Positions 37,435 to 46,029 are shown, counted from the stretch's first letter. The stretch is DNA of 64,000 bases from Prevotella sp. (GCA_017538105.1 JAFYJN010000032.1:1-64000), one strand, 5' to 3'. Notes: generated by a model not told the origin, from the letters alone. Numbers and translations are program-made.

Positions 37435-37909
37435 CCTCGTCAATCGTTATGTCATCGGCCTTCATGCATTGGCGTATCAAGTCATAGGAAAAACCGCGAC
37501 CAAGGGCGAAACGCACCAGTTTGGCTCGCGCCTCATAATCGTCGGCGGCTCGCAGGGAACGTCGTTTGGAAGCGAGCAGGGGGCGCAACACACGCAGGTA
37601 TTCCTCGTCATCGACAGCATCGAGAACGGGGCGCGACACTTCACTGGGTATGCGCTTGAGGAAAAGCGCCTGTTCCACCTTGCGTCGTCCCCATTTATTG
37701 TATCGTATCTTGTCCTTGACGAAGGCACGGCAATAACGCTCATCATTGACATACCCCTCCTCCACAAGATGGGCGATGATACGCGCACGGGCATCCTCGG
37801 GCAACTGCCATCGTCGCAGTTTCTCGTCCATGTCGTGTGAACATTGCTCCGAAGAGGCGCAAAGAGCCTCCAGACGCAACCGGGCCTCGTTTTCTGTCAT
37901 CTCTCTCAT
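37406..37909 (-). CDS. recX: regulatory protein RecX
   Basis: A 167-residue three-helix-repeat protein that restrains RecA filaments. Family signs are KLRRWQLPEDARARIIAHLVEEGYVNDERYCRAFV, then KWGRRKVEQALFLKRI, and the C-terminal RFALGRGFSYDLIRQCM. I start it at 37909 because that ATG overlaps the prmC stop as ATGA; a frame up to 37936 exists but runs into prmC. It sits between prmC and comF in one coupled cluster. Confidence 0.9.
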   Translation of the reverse strand: MREMTENEARLRLEALCASSEQCSHDMDEKLRRWQLPEDARARIIAHLVEEGYVNDERYCRAFVKDKIRYNKWGRRKVEQALFLKRIPSEVSRPVLDAVDDEEYLRVLRPLLASKRRSLRAADDYEARAKLVRFALGRGFSYDLIRQCMKADDITIDEDGTDDEFLA

Positions 37910-38739
37910 GGTCGTAGGGCTTGCATGAAACGGCAACGGCCAAAAGCATCGTTGCGCGTTGCTATCTGTGTGAAATGATGCTGGTCGAGCATCGTCGTCA
38001 GCTGGCTGGCAAAACGTGGGTTGATTTCAAAAAAGAGTCGTCCACCATGACACAACGCCTCGGTGGCATAATCGGCGATGGCTCTATAGAACAGCAGGGG
38101 GTCATCCTCGCTCACAAACAGGGCTTCCTCAGGTTCATAATGCAGCACATTGGGATGCATGGCCGCCCGCTCACTCTCACCCACATAAGGGGGATTCGAC
38201 ACGATGACATCCCACCGTTCGCTGTCAAGAGGAGGTTTCAACGCGTCCTGACGGTGGAAGCGCACGTTAGCACCCAATCGCCGCGCATTATCCTCAGCCA
38301 AGGCAAGGGCCGTTTCCGACACGTCCCACGCCTCCACCTCTGCCGCCATTTCCTTGGCCAAGGTGATGGCGATACAGCCGCTTCCCGTACCGATGTCGAG
38401 CGCACGGCAAGGAACGGCGTCGCCGCATGAAGACAACACCCAATCGCACAACTCTTCCGTCTCGGGCCGAGGGATAAGCACCCCTCGCTCCACCTTGAAA
38501 GACCTGCCGTAGAACACCGCTTCGCCCAGCACATACTGCACCGGTTCGGCCTTTTCCAGCCGAGCCATCATTTTTTCCAGTTTATGATGGTCATCTGCAG
38601 ATAATTGTGTAATTTTGCCGCTGAGGATGTCGGCCGTAGTCATACCGAAAGCCGACTCCAGCACCCATCGCACGATGGCTCGCGCCTCGCCCTCGTCATA
38701 GAGGGGGGTAAGCCTCAGCCACAATTCTCGGTATTCCAT
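37906..38739 (-). CDS. prmC: peptide chain release factor N5-glutamine methyltransferase
   Basis: A 277-residue class I methyltransferase that methylates the GGQ glutamine of release factors. The SAM-binding motif is ALDIGTGSGCIAITLAKE and the catalytic tetrad is VSNPPYVGESE (NPPY). The N-terminal helical domain carries EPVQYVLGEAVFYGRSF and LIPRPETEELCDWV, both typical of HemK/PrmC. It is the first gene of the prmC-recX-comF cluster and is divergent from ribD. Confidence 0.96.
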   Translation of the reverse strand: MEYRELWLRLTPLYDEGEARAIVRWVLESAFGMTTADILSGKITQLSADDHHKLEKMMARLEKAEPVQYVLGEAVFYGRSFKVERGVLIPRPETEELCDWVLSSCGDAVPCRALDIGTGSGCIAITLAKEMAAEVEAWDVSETALALAEDNARRLGANVRFHRQDALKPPLDSERWDVIVSNPPYVGESERAAMHPNVLHYEPEEALFVSEDDPLLFYRAIADYATEALCHGGRLFFEINPRFASQLTTMLDQHHFTQIATRNDAFGRCRFMQALRP

Positions 38740-38800
38740 ACGCTGACGGGATAGGATGATTCATTTTGAAATGGATTACAAAAATACGGAAAAAAACAAT

Positions 38801-39730
38801 ATGAACAAAAAAACGACCGACGAAATCTTCATGCATCGCTGTCTGCAATTGGCCGTCTGCGGTCACCGCGGCGCCCCTCCCAATCCCATGGTGGGCGCGG
38901 TCATCGTACACGAAGGGCGTATCATCGGCGAGGGCTATCATATCCGCTGTGGCGAGGGTCACGCTGAAGTAAATGCCTTTGCGTCGGTACAGAAAGAAGA
39001 CGAACCGCTGTTGCATGAGGCCACCATCTACGTCAGTCTGGAGCCATGCGCCCATCATGGCAAGACACCACCATGCGCCGACCTCATCGTGAGCAAGGGA
39101 GTCCGCCAAGTAGTGGTGGGCTGTGTTGACCCCTTCGCCAAGGTACAGGGACGCGGCATCGAAAAGCTGCGAAACGCGGGCATCGAGGTGACGGTGGGTG
39201 TCTTGGAAGAGGAGTGCCAGTGGCTGAACCGTCGGTTCTTCACCTATCATGAAAAGCACCGACCATATATCTTGCTGAAATGGGCACAGACAGCCGACGG
39301 GTTCATCGACGACCATGGTCAGGCGGCGGCTATCTCCACGCCCTTTACGCGGATGCTCGTCCATCAGTTGCGCTCGGAATACCAAGCCATCCTCGTGGGA
39401 CGCATCACCGACGAACGTGAGCATCCCCGCCTCGACACCCGTCTATGGGGCGGCCCTTCGCCGCGACGTTATGTGCTCGGTGGCGACATGTCCATACCCT
39501 CGTTACTCAAGGATATGTATGCCGAGGGCATACTGTCGCTCATGGTAGAGGGAGGACGGCGCACCCTGCAAAGCTTCCTCGATGCCGGTCTGTGGGATGA
39601 GCTGCGCATAGAGACTTCACCACTCACTGTGGGCGACGGCACACTGGCTCCCGAACTGCCAGCGACAGTCATGCCCATAGCCCACGAAACCATTGATGGC
39701 AATAAGATCTGCTATTACAAAAAGCTATAG
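38801..39730 (+). CDS. ribD: bifunctional riboflavin deaminase/reductase RibD
   Basis: A 309-residue enzyme for two early steps of riboflavin synthesis. The N-terminal deaminase has the zinc ligands in GHAEVNAF and PCAHHGKTPPCADLI. The C-terminal reductase has LKWAQTADGFIDD and the NADPH-binding SLMVEGGRRTLQSFLDAGLWDE. I start it at 38801 (MNKKTTDEIFMHRC), which leaves the usual short lead before the deaminase; the frame is open up to 38756. It is somewhat shorter than many RibD proteins, mainly within the reductase domain. It is divergent from prmC. Confidence 0.93.
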   Translation: MNKKTTDEIFMHRCLQLAVCGHRGAPPNPMVGAVIVHEGRIIGEGYHIRCGEGHAEVNAFASVQKEDEPLLHEATIYVSLEPCAHHGKTPPCADLIVSKGVRQVVVGCVDPFAKVQGRGIEKLRNAGIEVTVGVLEEECQWLNRRFFTYHEKHRPYILLKWAQTADGFIDDHGQAAAISTPFTRMLVHQLRSEYQAILVGRITDEREHPRLDTRLWGGPSPRRYVLGGDMSIPSLLKDMYAEGILSLMVEGGRRTLQSFLDAGLWDELRIETSPLTVGDGTLAPELPATVMPIAHETIDGNKICYYKKL

Positions 39731-39758
39731 AAGCTATGTTAGCGGCTATAGTTCTTAG

Positions 39759-39827
39759 CTATAGTATCTATAGCTTCTATAGTATCTATAGCGACTATAG
39801 CTTCTATAGAATCTATAGCAGCTATAG
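39759..39827. repeat. 9-bp minisatellite built on CTATAG
   Basis: Seven nonamers CTATAGNNN (NNN = TAT, CTT, TAT, CGA, CTT, AAT, CAG) plus a final CTATAG. CTATAG is itself a palindrome. The array fills the spacer between convergent ribD and the RNase H gene, with less regular units back to 39725. Confidence 0.85.
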
Positions 39828-39836
39828 CCTTAAAAT

Positions 39837-40304
39837 TCATTTCTTCCTGCCGAAGTCGGCGGGTATCTCGCCCCACTTCGATGTTTCCCATTTCATGATG
39901 GGTACTTGTATGGGGTGTGTGCGTAGCCAGTTCTCTGCGCGGGCGATGATGTTGTAAAGCTGCGCGGTGCGCTCGGAACGTTCAAGCGTGGTCTTGCATT
40001 TTTTCTTGTTCACCCACAGGATGGCATTGTAGCTGTCGCTATAAATGACCTTGTCGTGAATGCCGCGCTGTTCCATCAGTGCCAACGCATGAACGATGGC
40101 GAGAAACTCACCGATATTATTCGTGCCGAACACCGGTCCGAAATAAAAGACGCGCTCCCCCGTCTGCAAATCCACCCCCTGATATTCCATCATCCCCGGA
40201 TTACCCGAGCAGCCGGCATCAACAGCCCAAGCTGCCGCTTTCACCTCGGGATGTAAAGGCAGTACCGTGTCATGCCGGTAATCCGGCGGATTCACCAATT
40301 TCAT
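39837..40304 (-). CDS. ribonuclease H family protein
   Basis: A 155-residue RNase HI-like protein. The acidic catalytic set is visible: Asp in AWAVDAGCSGNPG, Glu in NNIGEFLAIVHAL, Asp in VIYSDSYNAILW, and the final Asp in IPADFGRK. Trp-rich WVNKKK and the ISS-like C-terminus agree with the family. It likely removes RNA from RNA-DNA hybrids. It is similar in length to E. coli RNase HI and lies 65 bases downstream of argS on the same strand. Confidence 0.9.
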   Translation of the reverse strand: MKLVNPPDYRHDTVLPLHPEVKAAAWAVDAGCSGNPGMMEYQGVDLQTGERVFYFGPVFGTNNIGEFLAIVHALALMEQRGIHDKVIYSDSYNAILWVNKKKCKTTLERSERTAQLYNIIARAENWLRTHPIQVPIMKWETSKWGEIPADFGRKK

Positions 40305-40332
40305 CGCTTACTTTTTATAGTTTGACAGGTTT

Positions 40333-40350
40333 CCCCCTCCTGGGAGGGGG
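40333..40350. terminator. palindrome after argS, possible terminator
   Basis: CCCCCTCC-TG-GGAGGGGG, an 8-bp perfect stem, lies 20 bases past the argS stop codon. It resembles a shortened REP-like copy without the ACCCACC arm. No clear T tract follows on the minus strand. Confidence 0.5.
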
Positions 40351-40369
40351 AGAGGGGGAGGCTTTTCCC

Positions 40370-42190
40370 TTACATCCTCTCCGGCACTTCGATGCCCAAC
40401 AGGCGCATGCCGTTCTTGATGGTCTTGGCCACATTGGCGGCAAGCACCAGACGGACGGTCTTCTGTTCCAGGGTGTCGGCACCGAGGATGCTATAGTCGT
40501 GGTAGAACTGGTTGAACTCCTTGGTCAGTTCATAGCAGTAGTTAGCCACGCCACTCGGACTGTAGTCCTTGCCTGCCTGTGCCACAGCGGCACCATATTC
40601 GGAGAGTTTCTGGATAAGTTGCATCTCCTTCTCGTTGACAGGCATGTCATCAGCCAATGCTTCAGGCAGTGTCAGCCCTTCCGCCTCCGCCTTGCGCAGG
40701 ATGCTACGGATACGTGCGTGCGTATATTGTATGAACGGACCCGTGTTGCCGTTGAAATCAATGCTCTCCTCGGGGTTGAACAGCATATTTTTCCTTGCAT
40801 CCACCTTGAGGATGAAATATTTCAGGGCACCCATACCCACGATACGGGCAATCTCATTCTTCTCCTCCTCGCTGATGCCCGCCAATTTGTTCACCTTGTC
40901 ATCGCTCAGTGTCTTGGCGTCGGCAATCATCGTGGCCACCAGGTCGTCGGCATCGACCACCGTACCCTCGCGGCTCTTCATCTTGCCGTTGGGCAGTTCC
41001 ACCATGCCATAGGAGAAATGCACCAGGTCCTTACCCCATTTGTAACCCAACTTGTCGAGCAACAATGAGAGCACCTGGAAATGGTAGTTCTGCTCGTTAC
41101 CCACCACGTATATCATCTTGTCGATGGGATAGTCGCGGAAACGCATGTCGGCGGTGCCGATGTCCTGCGTCATATACACCGATGTGCCGTCGGAGCGTAA
41201 CAGTAGCTTATGGTCGAGTCCGTCGGCGGTGAGGTCGGCCCACACACTGTTATCCTCCTTGCGGTAGAACAGTCCCTTGGCCAAGCCCTCCTCCACCTTC
41301 TTCTTACCTTCGAGGTAGGTCTCCGACTCATAGTAAATCTTGTCGAAAGACACGCCCAGGGCACGGTAGGTCTCGTCGAAGCCGGCATACACCCAGTCGT
41401 TCATCTTCTTCCACAGCGCACGCACCTCGGAGTCGCCCTGCTCCCACTTCACCAGCATGGCATGAGCCTCCTTGATGAGCGGGGCCTCGTCCTTGGCTTT
41501 TTTCTCCGCCGCCTCGGCATCCATGCCCTCGGCCAGGTATTGAGCCATGAGCGCCTTCACCTCCTCACGGTAGTGCTTGTCGAAAGCCACGTAATAGTCG
41601 CCGATGAGGTGGTCGCCTTTCTTGCCGCTGCTCTCCGGTGTCTCGCCATTGCCCCACTTGAGCCAGGCCAGCATCGACTTGCAGATATGTATGCCACGGT
41701 CGTTCACGATGTTCGTCTTCACCACCTTGTTGCCATTGGCCGCCATGATCTGTGCCAGCGACCAGCCGAGCAGGTTGTTGCGCACATGACCCAGATGGAG
41801 GGGTTTGTTGGTGTTGGGCGACGAATATTCTATCATCACCAGCGGCGATTCGTCGTTAGCCTGTCGCTCCCCATAGTGAGCATCGGCATGGATATCGTTG
41901 AGCAGTCCCACCCATGCGGCGTTGGCCACCACAAGGTTGAGGAAACCTTTCACCACATTGTAGGAAGCTACGGCCGGACAATGCTCCACCAGATACTTTC
42001 CTATCTCTTCGGCCACATCCTCCGGTTTCTTGCGGGCCATCTTCACAAAGGGAAAGACCACCAGGGTGAGGTGTCCTTCAAACTCGCTGCGTGTCTTCTG
42101 CAACTGCACCATCTTCTCGGGCACCTGTTGCCCATACAACTGTTCCACGGCCTCGAACACCGCCTTGCTGATTGTGGTTTCTATCTTCAT
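40370..42190 (-). CDS. argS: arginyl-tRNA synthetase
   Basis: A 606-residue class I aminoacyl-tRNA synthetase. The HIGH-type motif is SSPNTNKPLHLGHVRNN and the KMSKS-type loop is degenerate (GKMKSREGTVV), as is normal for ArgRS. The N-terminal tRNA-binding domain and the C-terminal DALR anticodon-binding domain ending LRLLGIEVPERM are complete. It has its own strong promoter at 42229-42259. Confidence 0.97.
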   Translation of the reverse strand: MKIETTISKAVFEAVEQLYGQQVPEKMVQLQKTRSEFEGHLTLVVFPFVKMARKKPEDVAEEIGKYLVEHCPAVASYNVVKGFLNLVVANAAWVGLLNDIHADAHYGERQANDESPLVMIEYSSPNTNKPLHLGHVRNNLLGWSLAQIMAANGNKVVKTNIVNDRGIHICKSMLAWLKWGNGETPESSGKKGDHLIGDYYVAFDKHYREEVKALMAQYLAEGMDAEAAEKKAKDEAPLIKEAHAMLVKWEQGDSEVRALWKKMNDWVYAGFDETYRALGVSFDKIYYESETYLEGKKKVEEGLAKGLFYRKEDNSVWADLTADGLDHKLLLRSDGTSVYMTQDIGTADMRFRDYPIDKMIYVVGNEQNYHFQVLSLLLDKLGYKWGKDLVHFSYGMVELPNGKMKSREGTVVDADDLVATMIADAKTLSDDKVNKLAGISEEEKNEIARIVGMGALKYFILKVDARKNMLFNPEESIDFNGNTGPFIQYTHARIRSILRKAEAEGLTLPEALADDMPVNEKEMQLIQKLSEYGAAVAQAGKDYSPSGVANYCYELTKEFNQFYHDYSILGADTLEQKTVRLVLAANVAKTIKNGMRLLGIEVPERM

Positions 42191-42228
42191 AATAACTGGT
42201 TTTCTGCTTGTTTGCTACTTTGTGGCTG

Positions 42229-42259
42229 CAAAAGTACTGCAAAATGAAGACAAAACAAA
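42229..42259 (-). promoter_or_regulatory. argS promoter
   Basis: On the minus strand TTTG (42259-42256) and TACTTTTG (42236-42229) are separated by 19 bases. The argS ATG lies 38 bases downstream. Confidence 0.8.
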
Positions 42260-42290
42260 AAGAACAGTTCTTTTTTGTAAGCAGAAACAG

Positions 42291-43436
42291 TTATTTTTTC
42301 TTCAGCATTTCTTTCAGACTGCCGTTGGCATCTGCCTCCAACAAAGATTCCATTTGGTCGTTCTTGCCCGTTTTTTCACGGTTGGCAACATAATAGGCCA
42401 ACAACCTCCTGATTACAGAAAGGTAGGCCTCCTCATCGAGCGTCTTGACTTTGTTCTCAAGACAATACTCTATGGAAGCGGCAAGAAAGGCGGTAACATA
42501 GTAAGTTATGTCTGTTTGGGTCTTCATCAACCCCGCCAACCTCTCATCTATTACGATAGAGACATCGGCGGAAGTGGTGCTCCATGCCAATAGATAGGAG
42601 CTGATGTTCTTGTGCTGGGAGTCATCAACAGTTGTATTGAGAAGGTATTTTGCACAGGCAAGAGCCTCGGGATTATGCTCGTGGCAACCCTCTACTGTCT
42701 CCAAATCTTTGAGGTTGAAACGGTCTTTCGCCTTTTCACGAAGTTGGGCCAGACGACGATCCAGTTTTTCAACATTCTGACGGTCACCCTTGTCGGTATA
42801 GTATAGTTTCAGGTATTCCAACTCGCTGAGATAATCCTCAGACAACTCTCCATTCTGTTCTTTTATGATGGACAAAGCCCTCAATTGATATTTGATGGCA
42901 TCATCGAACAATCCAAGATCATGGCAGTATTCGGCACAATGAATGAGGATGGCAGCCAAGTCGCCATCGTTCCTCAACAAGTCTTCATACACCTTCAGCG
43001 CTTTCTTGCCATTGTCGAGGGCTTGCTCTACCTTTCCGGCTTTTGCCTGATACAAAGACAGGTTATCGAGGAAGATGGCATAATATTCATTGTCAGTTCC
43101 CATGTTATCACCCCATAGTGTAACCGTTTTTTGGGCCACGGCAATGGTCTCTTCGATTTTCCCCAGTCGATAGAGTATTCTTGACTGCATACCTAAACAG
43201 CGGATATAATCCTCATCTTTTTCTCCATTCATCCGTAGTAGAATCTCTGCTTGGGTGGCATTCAGCCTCCATGCAGCGGCATAATCATTATTGAGAAACC
43301 GCTCGGTCGCTGCAGAGTCGAGGAAATGACAATACTCTGTGTTGAGCATATCGTTGGTAATGGCAAGTGGCTGGTCCTGTGCCAAAGCAACATGAACAGT
43401 GAGCCAGCAGCCGAGAATGAACAATAGTCTTTTCAT
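42291..43436 (-). CDS. exported tetratricopeptide-repeat protein
   Basis: A 381-residue exported protein with a signal peptide (MKRLLFILGCWLTVHVALAQ). I start it at 43436; the longer frame adds 18 residues that spoil the signal peptide. The body is helical with TPR-like units such as GMQSRILYRLGKIEETIAVA, DNLSLYQAKAGKVEQALDNG and HCAEYCHDLGLFDDAIKYQ. Such proteins serve as scaffolds for protein assemblies. The partner is unknown. It lies 122 bases downstream of the serpin gene on the same strand. Confidence 0.8.
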   Translation of the reverse strand: MKRLLFILGCWLTVHVALAQDQPLAITNDMLNTEYCHFLDSAATERFLNNDYAAAWRLNATQAEILLRMNGEKDEDYIRCLGMQSRILYRLGKIEETIAVAQKTVTLWGDNMGTDNEYYAIFLDNLSLYQAKAGKVEQALDNGKKALKVYEDLLRNDGDLAAILIHCAEYCHDLGLFDDAIKYQLRALSIIKEQNGELSEDYLSELEYLKLYYTDKGDRQNVEKLDRRLAQLREKAKDRFNLKDLETVEGCHEHNPEALACAKYLLNTTVDDSQHKNISSYLLAWSTTSADVSIVIDERLAGLMKTQTDITYYVTAFLAASIEYCLENKVKTLDEEAYLSVIRRLLAYYVANREKTGKNDQMESLLEADANGSLKEMLKKK

Positions 43437-43558
43437 ATCTTTTTGCATAAGGGTTGATTGGTACTTAACTTTTATTTCTTCTGCAAGCAAGAGGCGAAGA
43501 GTTGTATCACGCCATACGCCGTTCCGAGGGCATGGTTGAAGAATAGTTTGCCTTTTTC

Positions 43559-44812
43559 TCAGGAATCACCCCAAAAAGAACCCATAAAACAATAGTTGCC
43601 AAATGGGTCTTGGATAATATAGACAAAAGGATGATCAGCATAGAAATATGCTTCAGTCGGATTAATAGCTTCACCCAAAGTGGCAAATGAACTTGAAGTA
43701 ATGGCACCTGCTCTTGTTCCATCTTCATCAAGAATAACTTTGGTCTTTTGAATTATCTCTTTAATCTTCATCGGTTTGAATTGAATATTGTTCAATTCGG
43801 CATGATTACTGAACACTTTTCCGGTTCCCAAGAATGTAAGATATTTGTTTGCCGTGAACGTATAGTCAACCTCAAATTTGGGGATTTTGACATAGGTATA
43901 ATTATAAGACTTCAATTGACTCTTGGCGGAACTGAGTTTCTCCTCATCAAGGGATTGAAGCATTGATGTAAGGCCATCAATTGTATCTGGTAGGATTATA
44001 TAGAGTCTGTATCCACCTACATAGGGTATACAAAGCATGGAGAAGTCGTCTAGTTTCGCATATGAGAAAACTTCCTCTGCATCCGTCATATTCATCATGT
44101 TTACTGATGAGCTTATTCCACCCTTAAAAGGTTCCTTTTGGGTAGACTCTTCATCAAACCTCTGCACCCATCTGCCATTAAAATAATTAGCAACGAACAA
44201 GTTTGCCGCCTCATCGTCGTTCTGTTTGACAGGAAAACTGCTGAGTAATCCCTCTGTCTGGTCTGCACACCATTTGTCAATTTCTTGCTTTTGGGCGCTA
44301 TCGACATCTCCTTTAAAAATACCGGCAAAATAGTCGTGTTCCAAAACCTTCTGAAAGGAAGGATTTATTTTTATATGTTTTCCCACCTGAAATAGCGTGG
44401 CTGTCCGCATATATGATGAGGGCTTTGCTTGGCCTATCATAAATCTTCGACAAAGTTTATTGATGCTATCGATGTTGGTCGTGTCAACGTTCAGAGCATT
44501 GCAGATTTCTTGTCGGGTCAGGCCTGATGCGCCATTATTGATGATGTTCAAAGAATAGAACATTCCTATTGTTGAGACAAAGATATTCTTTTCTCCCTCA
44601 TCCTCTGCAATCTCCTTAAAAAACTTGATAGAGAAGTCATTGCCATTGCTTACTAAAATCCGTTCTTCATCTATTAATCCATAGTGTTCTTGCGTCTCTG
44701 CAGCTAATTCCACTACTGATTCTACTACTGACTTTTGCTGAGATACCTTGCAACCTGTCAAAACGGATAGAAGATAGAATGGATAGAAGAAAAAGGCCAT
44801 GTTCTTTTTCAT
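43559..44812 (-). CDS. serpin family protease inhibitor, lipoprotein
   Basis: A 417-residue serpin behind a lipobox-type signal (LLSVLTGC). Family marks: FSIKFFKEIAEDEGEKNIFVS, NNGASGLTRQEICNALNVD, NYFNGRWVQRF, and the C-terminal DHPFVYIIQDPFGNYCFMGSF. The reactive-centre loop hinge is DEDGTRAGAITSSS (Gly365); counting 17 residues from the hinge Glu puts P1 near Leu379 in FATLGEA, though the loop is longer than in alpha1-antitrypsin. Serpins trap target proteases irreversibly; miropin of Tannerella shows that Bacteroidetes surface serpins can be broad. It may protect the cell from host or its own proteases. Confidence 0.92.
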   Translation of the reverse strand: MKKNMAFFFYPFYLLSVLTGCKVSQQKSVVESVVELAAETQEHYGLIDEERILVSNGNDFSIKFFKEIAEDEGEKNIFVSTIGMFYSLNIINNGASGLTRQEICNALNVDTTNIDSINKLCRRFMIGQAKPSSYMRTATLFQVGKHIKINPSFQKVLEHDYFAGIFKGDVDSAQKQEIDKWCADQTEGLLSSFPVKQNDDEAANLFVANYFNGRWVQRFDEESTQKEPFKGGISSSVNMMNMTDAEEVFSYAKLDDFSMLCIPYVGGYRLYIILPDTIDGLTSMLQSLDEEKLSSAKSQLKSYNYTYVKIPKFEVDYTFTANKYLTFLGTGKVFSNHAELNNIQFKPMKIKEIIQKTKVILDEDGTRAGAITSSSFATLGEAINPTEAYFYADHPFVYIIQDPFGNYCFMGSFWGDS

Positions 44813-44877
44813 AGTTTCGTTAGTTTTAAATACGGCACAAGTGGTCGAACCATTTTAAGTCATCACATTTTCGAATG

Positions 44878-44910
44878 CAAAAATAAAGAATAATATTGAT
44901 TATCCCCAAA
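44878..44910 (-). promoter_or_regulatory. serpin promoter
   Basis: On the minus strand TTTG (44910-44907) and TATTTTTG (44885-44878) are separated by 21 bases; the ATG is 65 bases downstream. Confidence 0.7.
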
Positions 44911-44946
44911 AAAGGTTGAACATCCTTTTCTTCCCATCTCTTTTTT

Positions 44947-45576
44947 TCAAGGAACGATAATCTTCTTGCTGTTATTGCCTGTTTTTACGATATAGGTGCC
45001 GGATGGGAGGGAAAGGCCCTCCTGCAATCCTTCATAACGTTTGATGCCTTGCAGGTCGTAAACGATAATCTGTTGGTCTGCTACACGCATCTCATTAAGG
45101 GAGGTGGGGGATGGTTCTGTTGTTGCAGGCGCATTTTCTGGTTTGACGGATGATGGGGGCTCCTCTGACATGAAACGGATAGGTATATAGTATTTACAAC
45201 GAGCCGCTTCACCATTGTATTTTCCGGGTATCCATTTAGGCATGGAGGCAACCACTCGTAATGCTTCAGCATCAAAGGCTGGATCCAGACTTCTCACCAC
45301 CTTGGCCTCGGTGATACTACCGTCTTTCTCCACCACAAAACTGACGACTACCCTGCCCTGAATACAATCCTCTTCATGGCCAAGCGGCCAATGAATATTT
45401 TCTTTCAGGTAATCAAGCAAGGCATACATTCCGCCAGGAAATGAAGGCTGCTGTTCATAGTCACAGAAAATAATACATTTCTGGGTATCCTTGTTTTTGA
45501 TACTGTCGTTTTCTTGTGCTGCCGCAAAATTCCAACTCAGGGCGAACAGACAACTGATCATCATTATTTTTTTCAT
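44947..45576 (-). CDS. exported TonB-C-domain protein with sorting-type tail
   Basis: A 209-residue protein started at 45576, where MKKIMMISCLFALSWNFAAAQ forms a signal peptide. Residues about 50-130 are a TonB C-terminal domain (FPGGMYALLDYLKENIHWP, IQGRVVVSFVVEKDGSITEAKVVRS, FDAEALRVVASMPKWIPGK). A Pro/Ser-rich spacer follows, then IVYDLQGIKRYEGL...LPSGTYIVKTGNNSKKIIVP, which looks like a type-A sorting-type tail. Unlike TonB it has no N-terminal anchor, so it is probably exported rather than coupled to ExbBD. Role unknown. Confidence 0.85.
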   Translation of the reverse strand: MKKIMMISCLFALSWNFAAAQENDSIKNKDTQKCIIFCDYEQQPSFPGGMYALLDYLKENIHWPLGHEEDCIQGRVVVSFVVEKDGSITEAKVVRSLDPAFDAEALRVVASMPKWIPGKYNGEAARCKYYIPIRFMSEEPPSSVKPENAPATTEPSPTSLNEMRVADQQIIVYDLQGIKRYEGLQEGLSLPSGTYIVKTGNNSKKIIVP

Positions 45577-45636
45577 GTCTTTTTTATTGATAAGGGTTGA
45601 TAATGTTTTCTTCGCACAACGTTCGTTTTTCTTTTG

Positions 45637-45668
45637 CAAAGATAATCCGACAACTCCTGTTTTGCAAT
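45637..45668 (-). promoter_or_regulatory. promoter of the TonB-C-domain gene
   Basis: CAAAGATA at 45637-45644 reads TATCTTTG on the minus strand. An ATTG at 45668-45665, one base off TTTG, lies 20 bases upstream. The 453-base spacer 45577-46029 also holds the umuD promoter, an inverted repeat and a CACTCA array, but no gene. Confidence 0.5.
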
Positions 45669-45798
45669 ACCCTCTCGGACATTGACACAAACAACTATCA
45701 TAACTACCTATAAAACAACCTATTGCAAAAACAGACATTCATTCTTGACACAAGATAGATGTCGGGCGTGATGGTCTTTTCGATACTTTTCAAAGAAT

Positions 45799-45819
45799 AG
45801 TATTTTGAGCACAAATACT
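45799..45819. promoter_or_regulatory. inverted repeat upstream of umuDC, possible operator
   Basis: AGTATTT-tgagcac-AAATACT is a perfect 7+7 inverted repeat ending 8 bases before the umuD -33 element. Its place suits a regulator of the SOS-type umuDC operon, but the LexA site of this group is not known to me. Confidence 0.45.
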
Positions 45820-45827
45820 CATACGAA

Positions 45828-45859
45828 TTTGGAAATATCTAAAAATCTCAGTATCTTTG
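45828..45859 (+). promoter_or_regulatory. umuDC promoter
   Basis: TTTG at 45828-45831 and TATCTTTG at 45852-45859 are separated by 20 bases, a full Bacteroidetes consensus. The leader to the umuD start is about 165 bases. Confidence 0.75.
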
Positions 45860-45961
45860 TTCCTACTTTGAGACATCAAAGAATAATCATGGCAAATACC
45901 GGAACCATGCCTGCCGAATCTATGCCCACATAGACTACTAATAGAGGGAGCACTCATCACT

Positions 45962-46028
45962 AAACACTCATCACTCAACCCTAATCACCAAACACTCAAC
46001 ACTCAACACTCATCACTCAACACTCAAC
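45962..46028 (+). repeat. CACTCA-rich leader before umuD
   Basis: A G-free tract of ACACTCA/TCACTCA units runs up to the base before the umuD start codon. Similar tracts lie before the GH2, NUDIX, SRPBCC, speA and topA genes, always on the coding strand. Confidence 0.8.
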
Positions 46029-46029
46029 A

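Noticed and set aside
39725..39830. CRISPR-like array
   Set aside because: The units are 9 bp with only 3 variable bases, no spacers of useful length and no cas genes; a minisatellite.
40079..42247. Long plus-strand open frames opposite argS and the RNase H gene
   Set aside because: Antisense shadows of well-recognised genes in G+C-rich DNA.
43507..43731. Minus-strand hydrophobic open frame at the serpin 3' end
   Set aside because: It mostly overlaps the serpin gene in another frame and shows no independent features.
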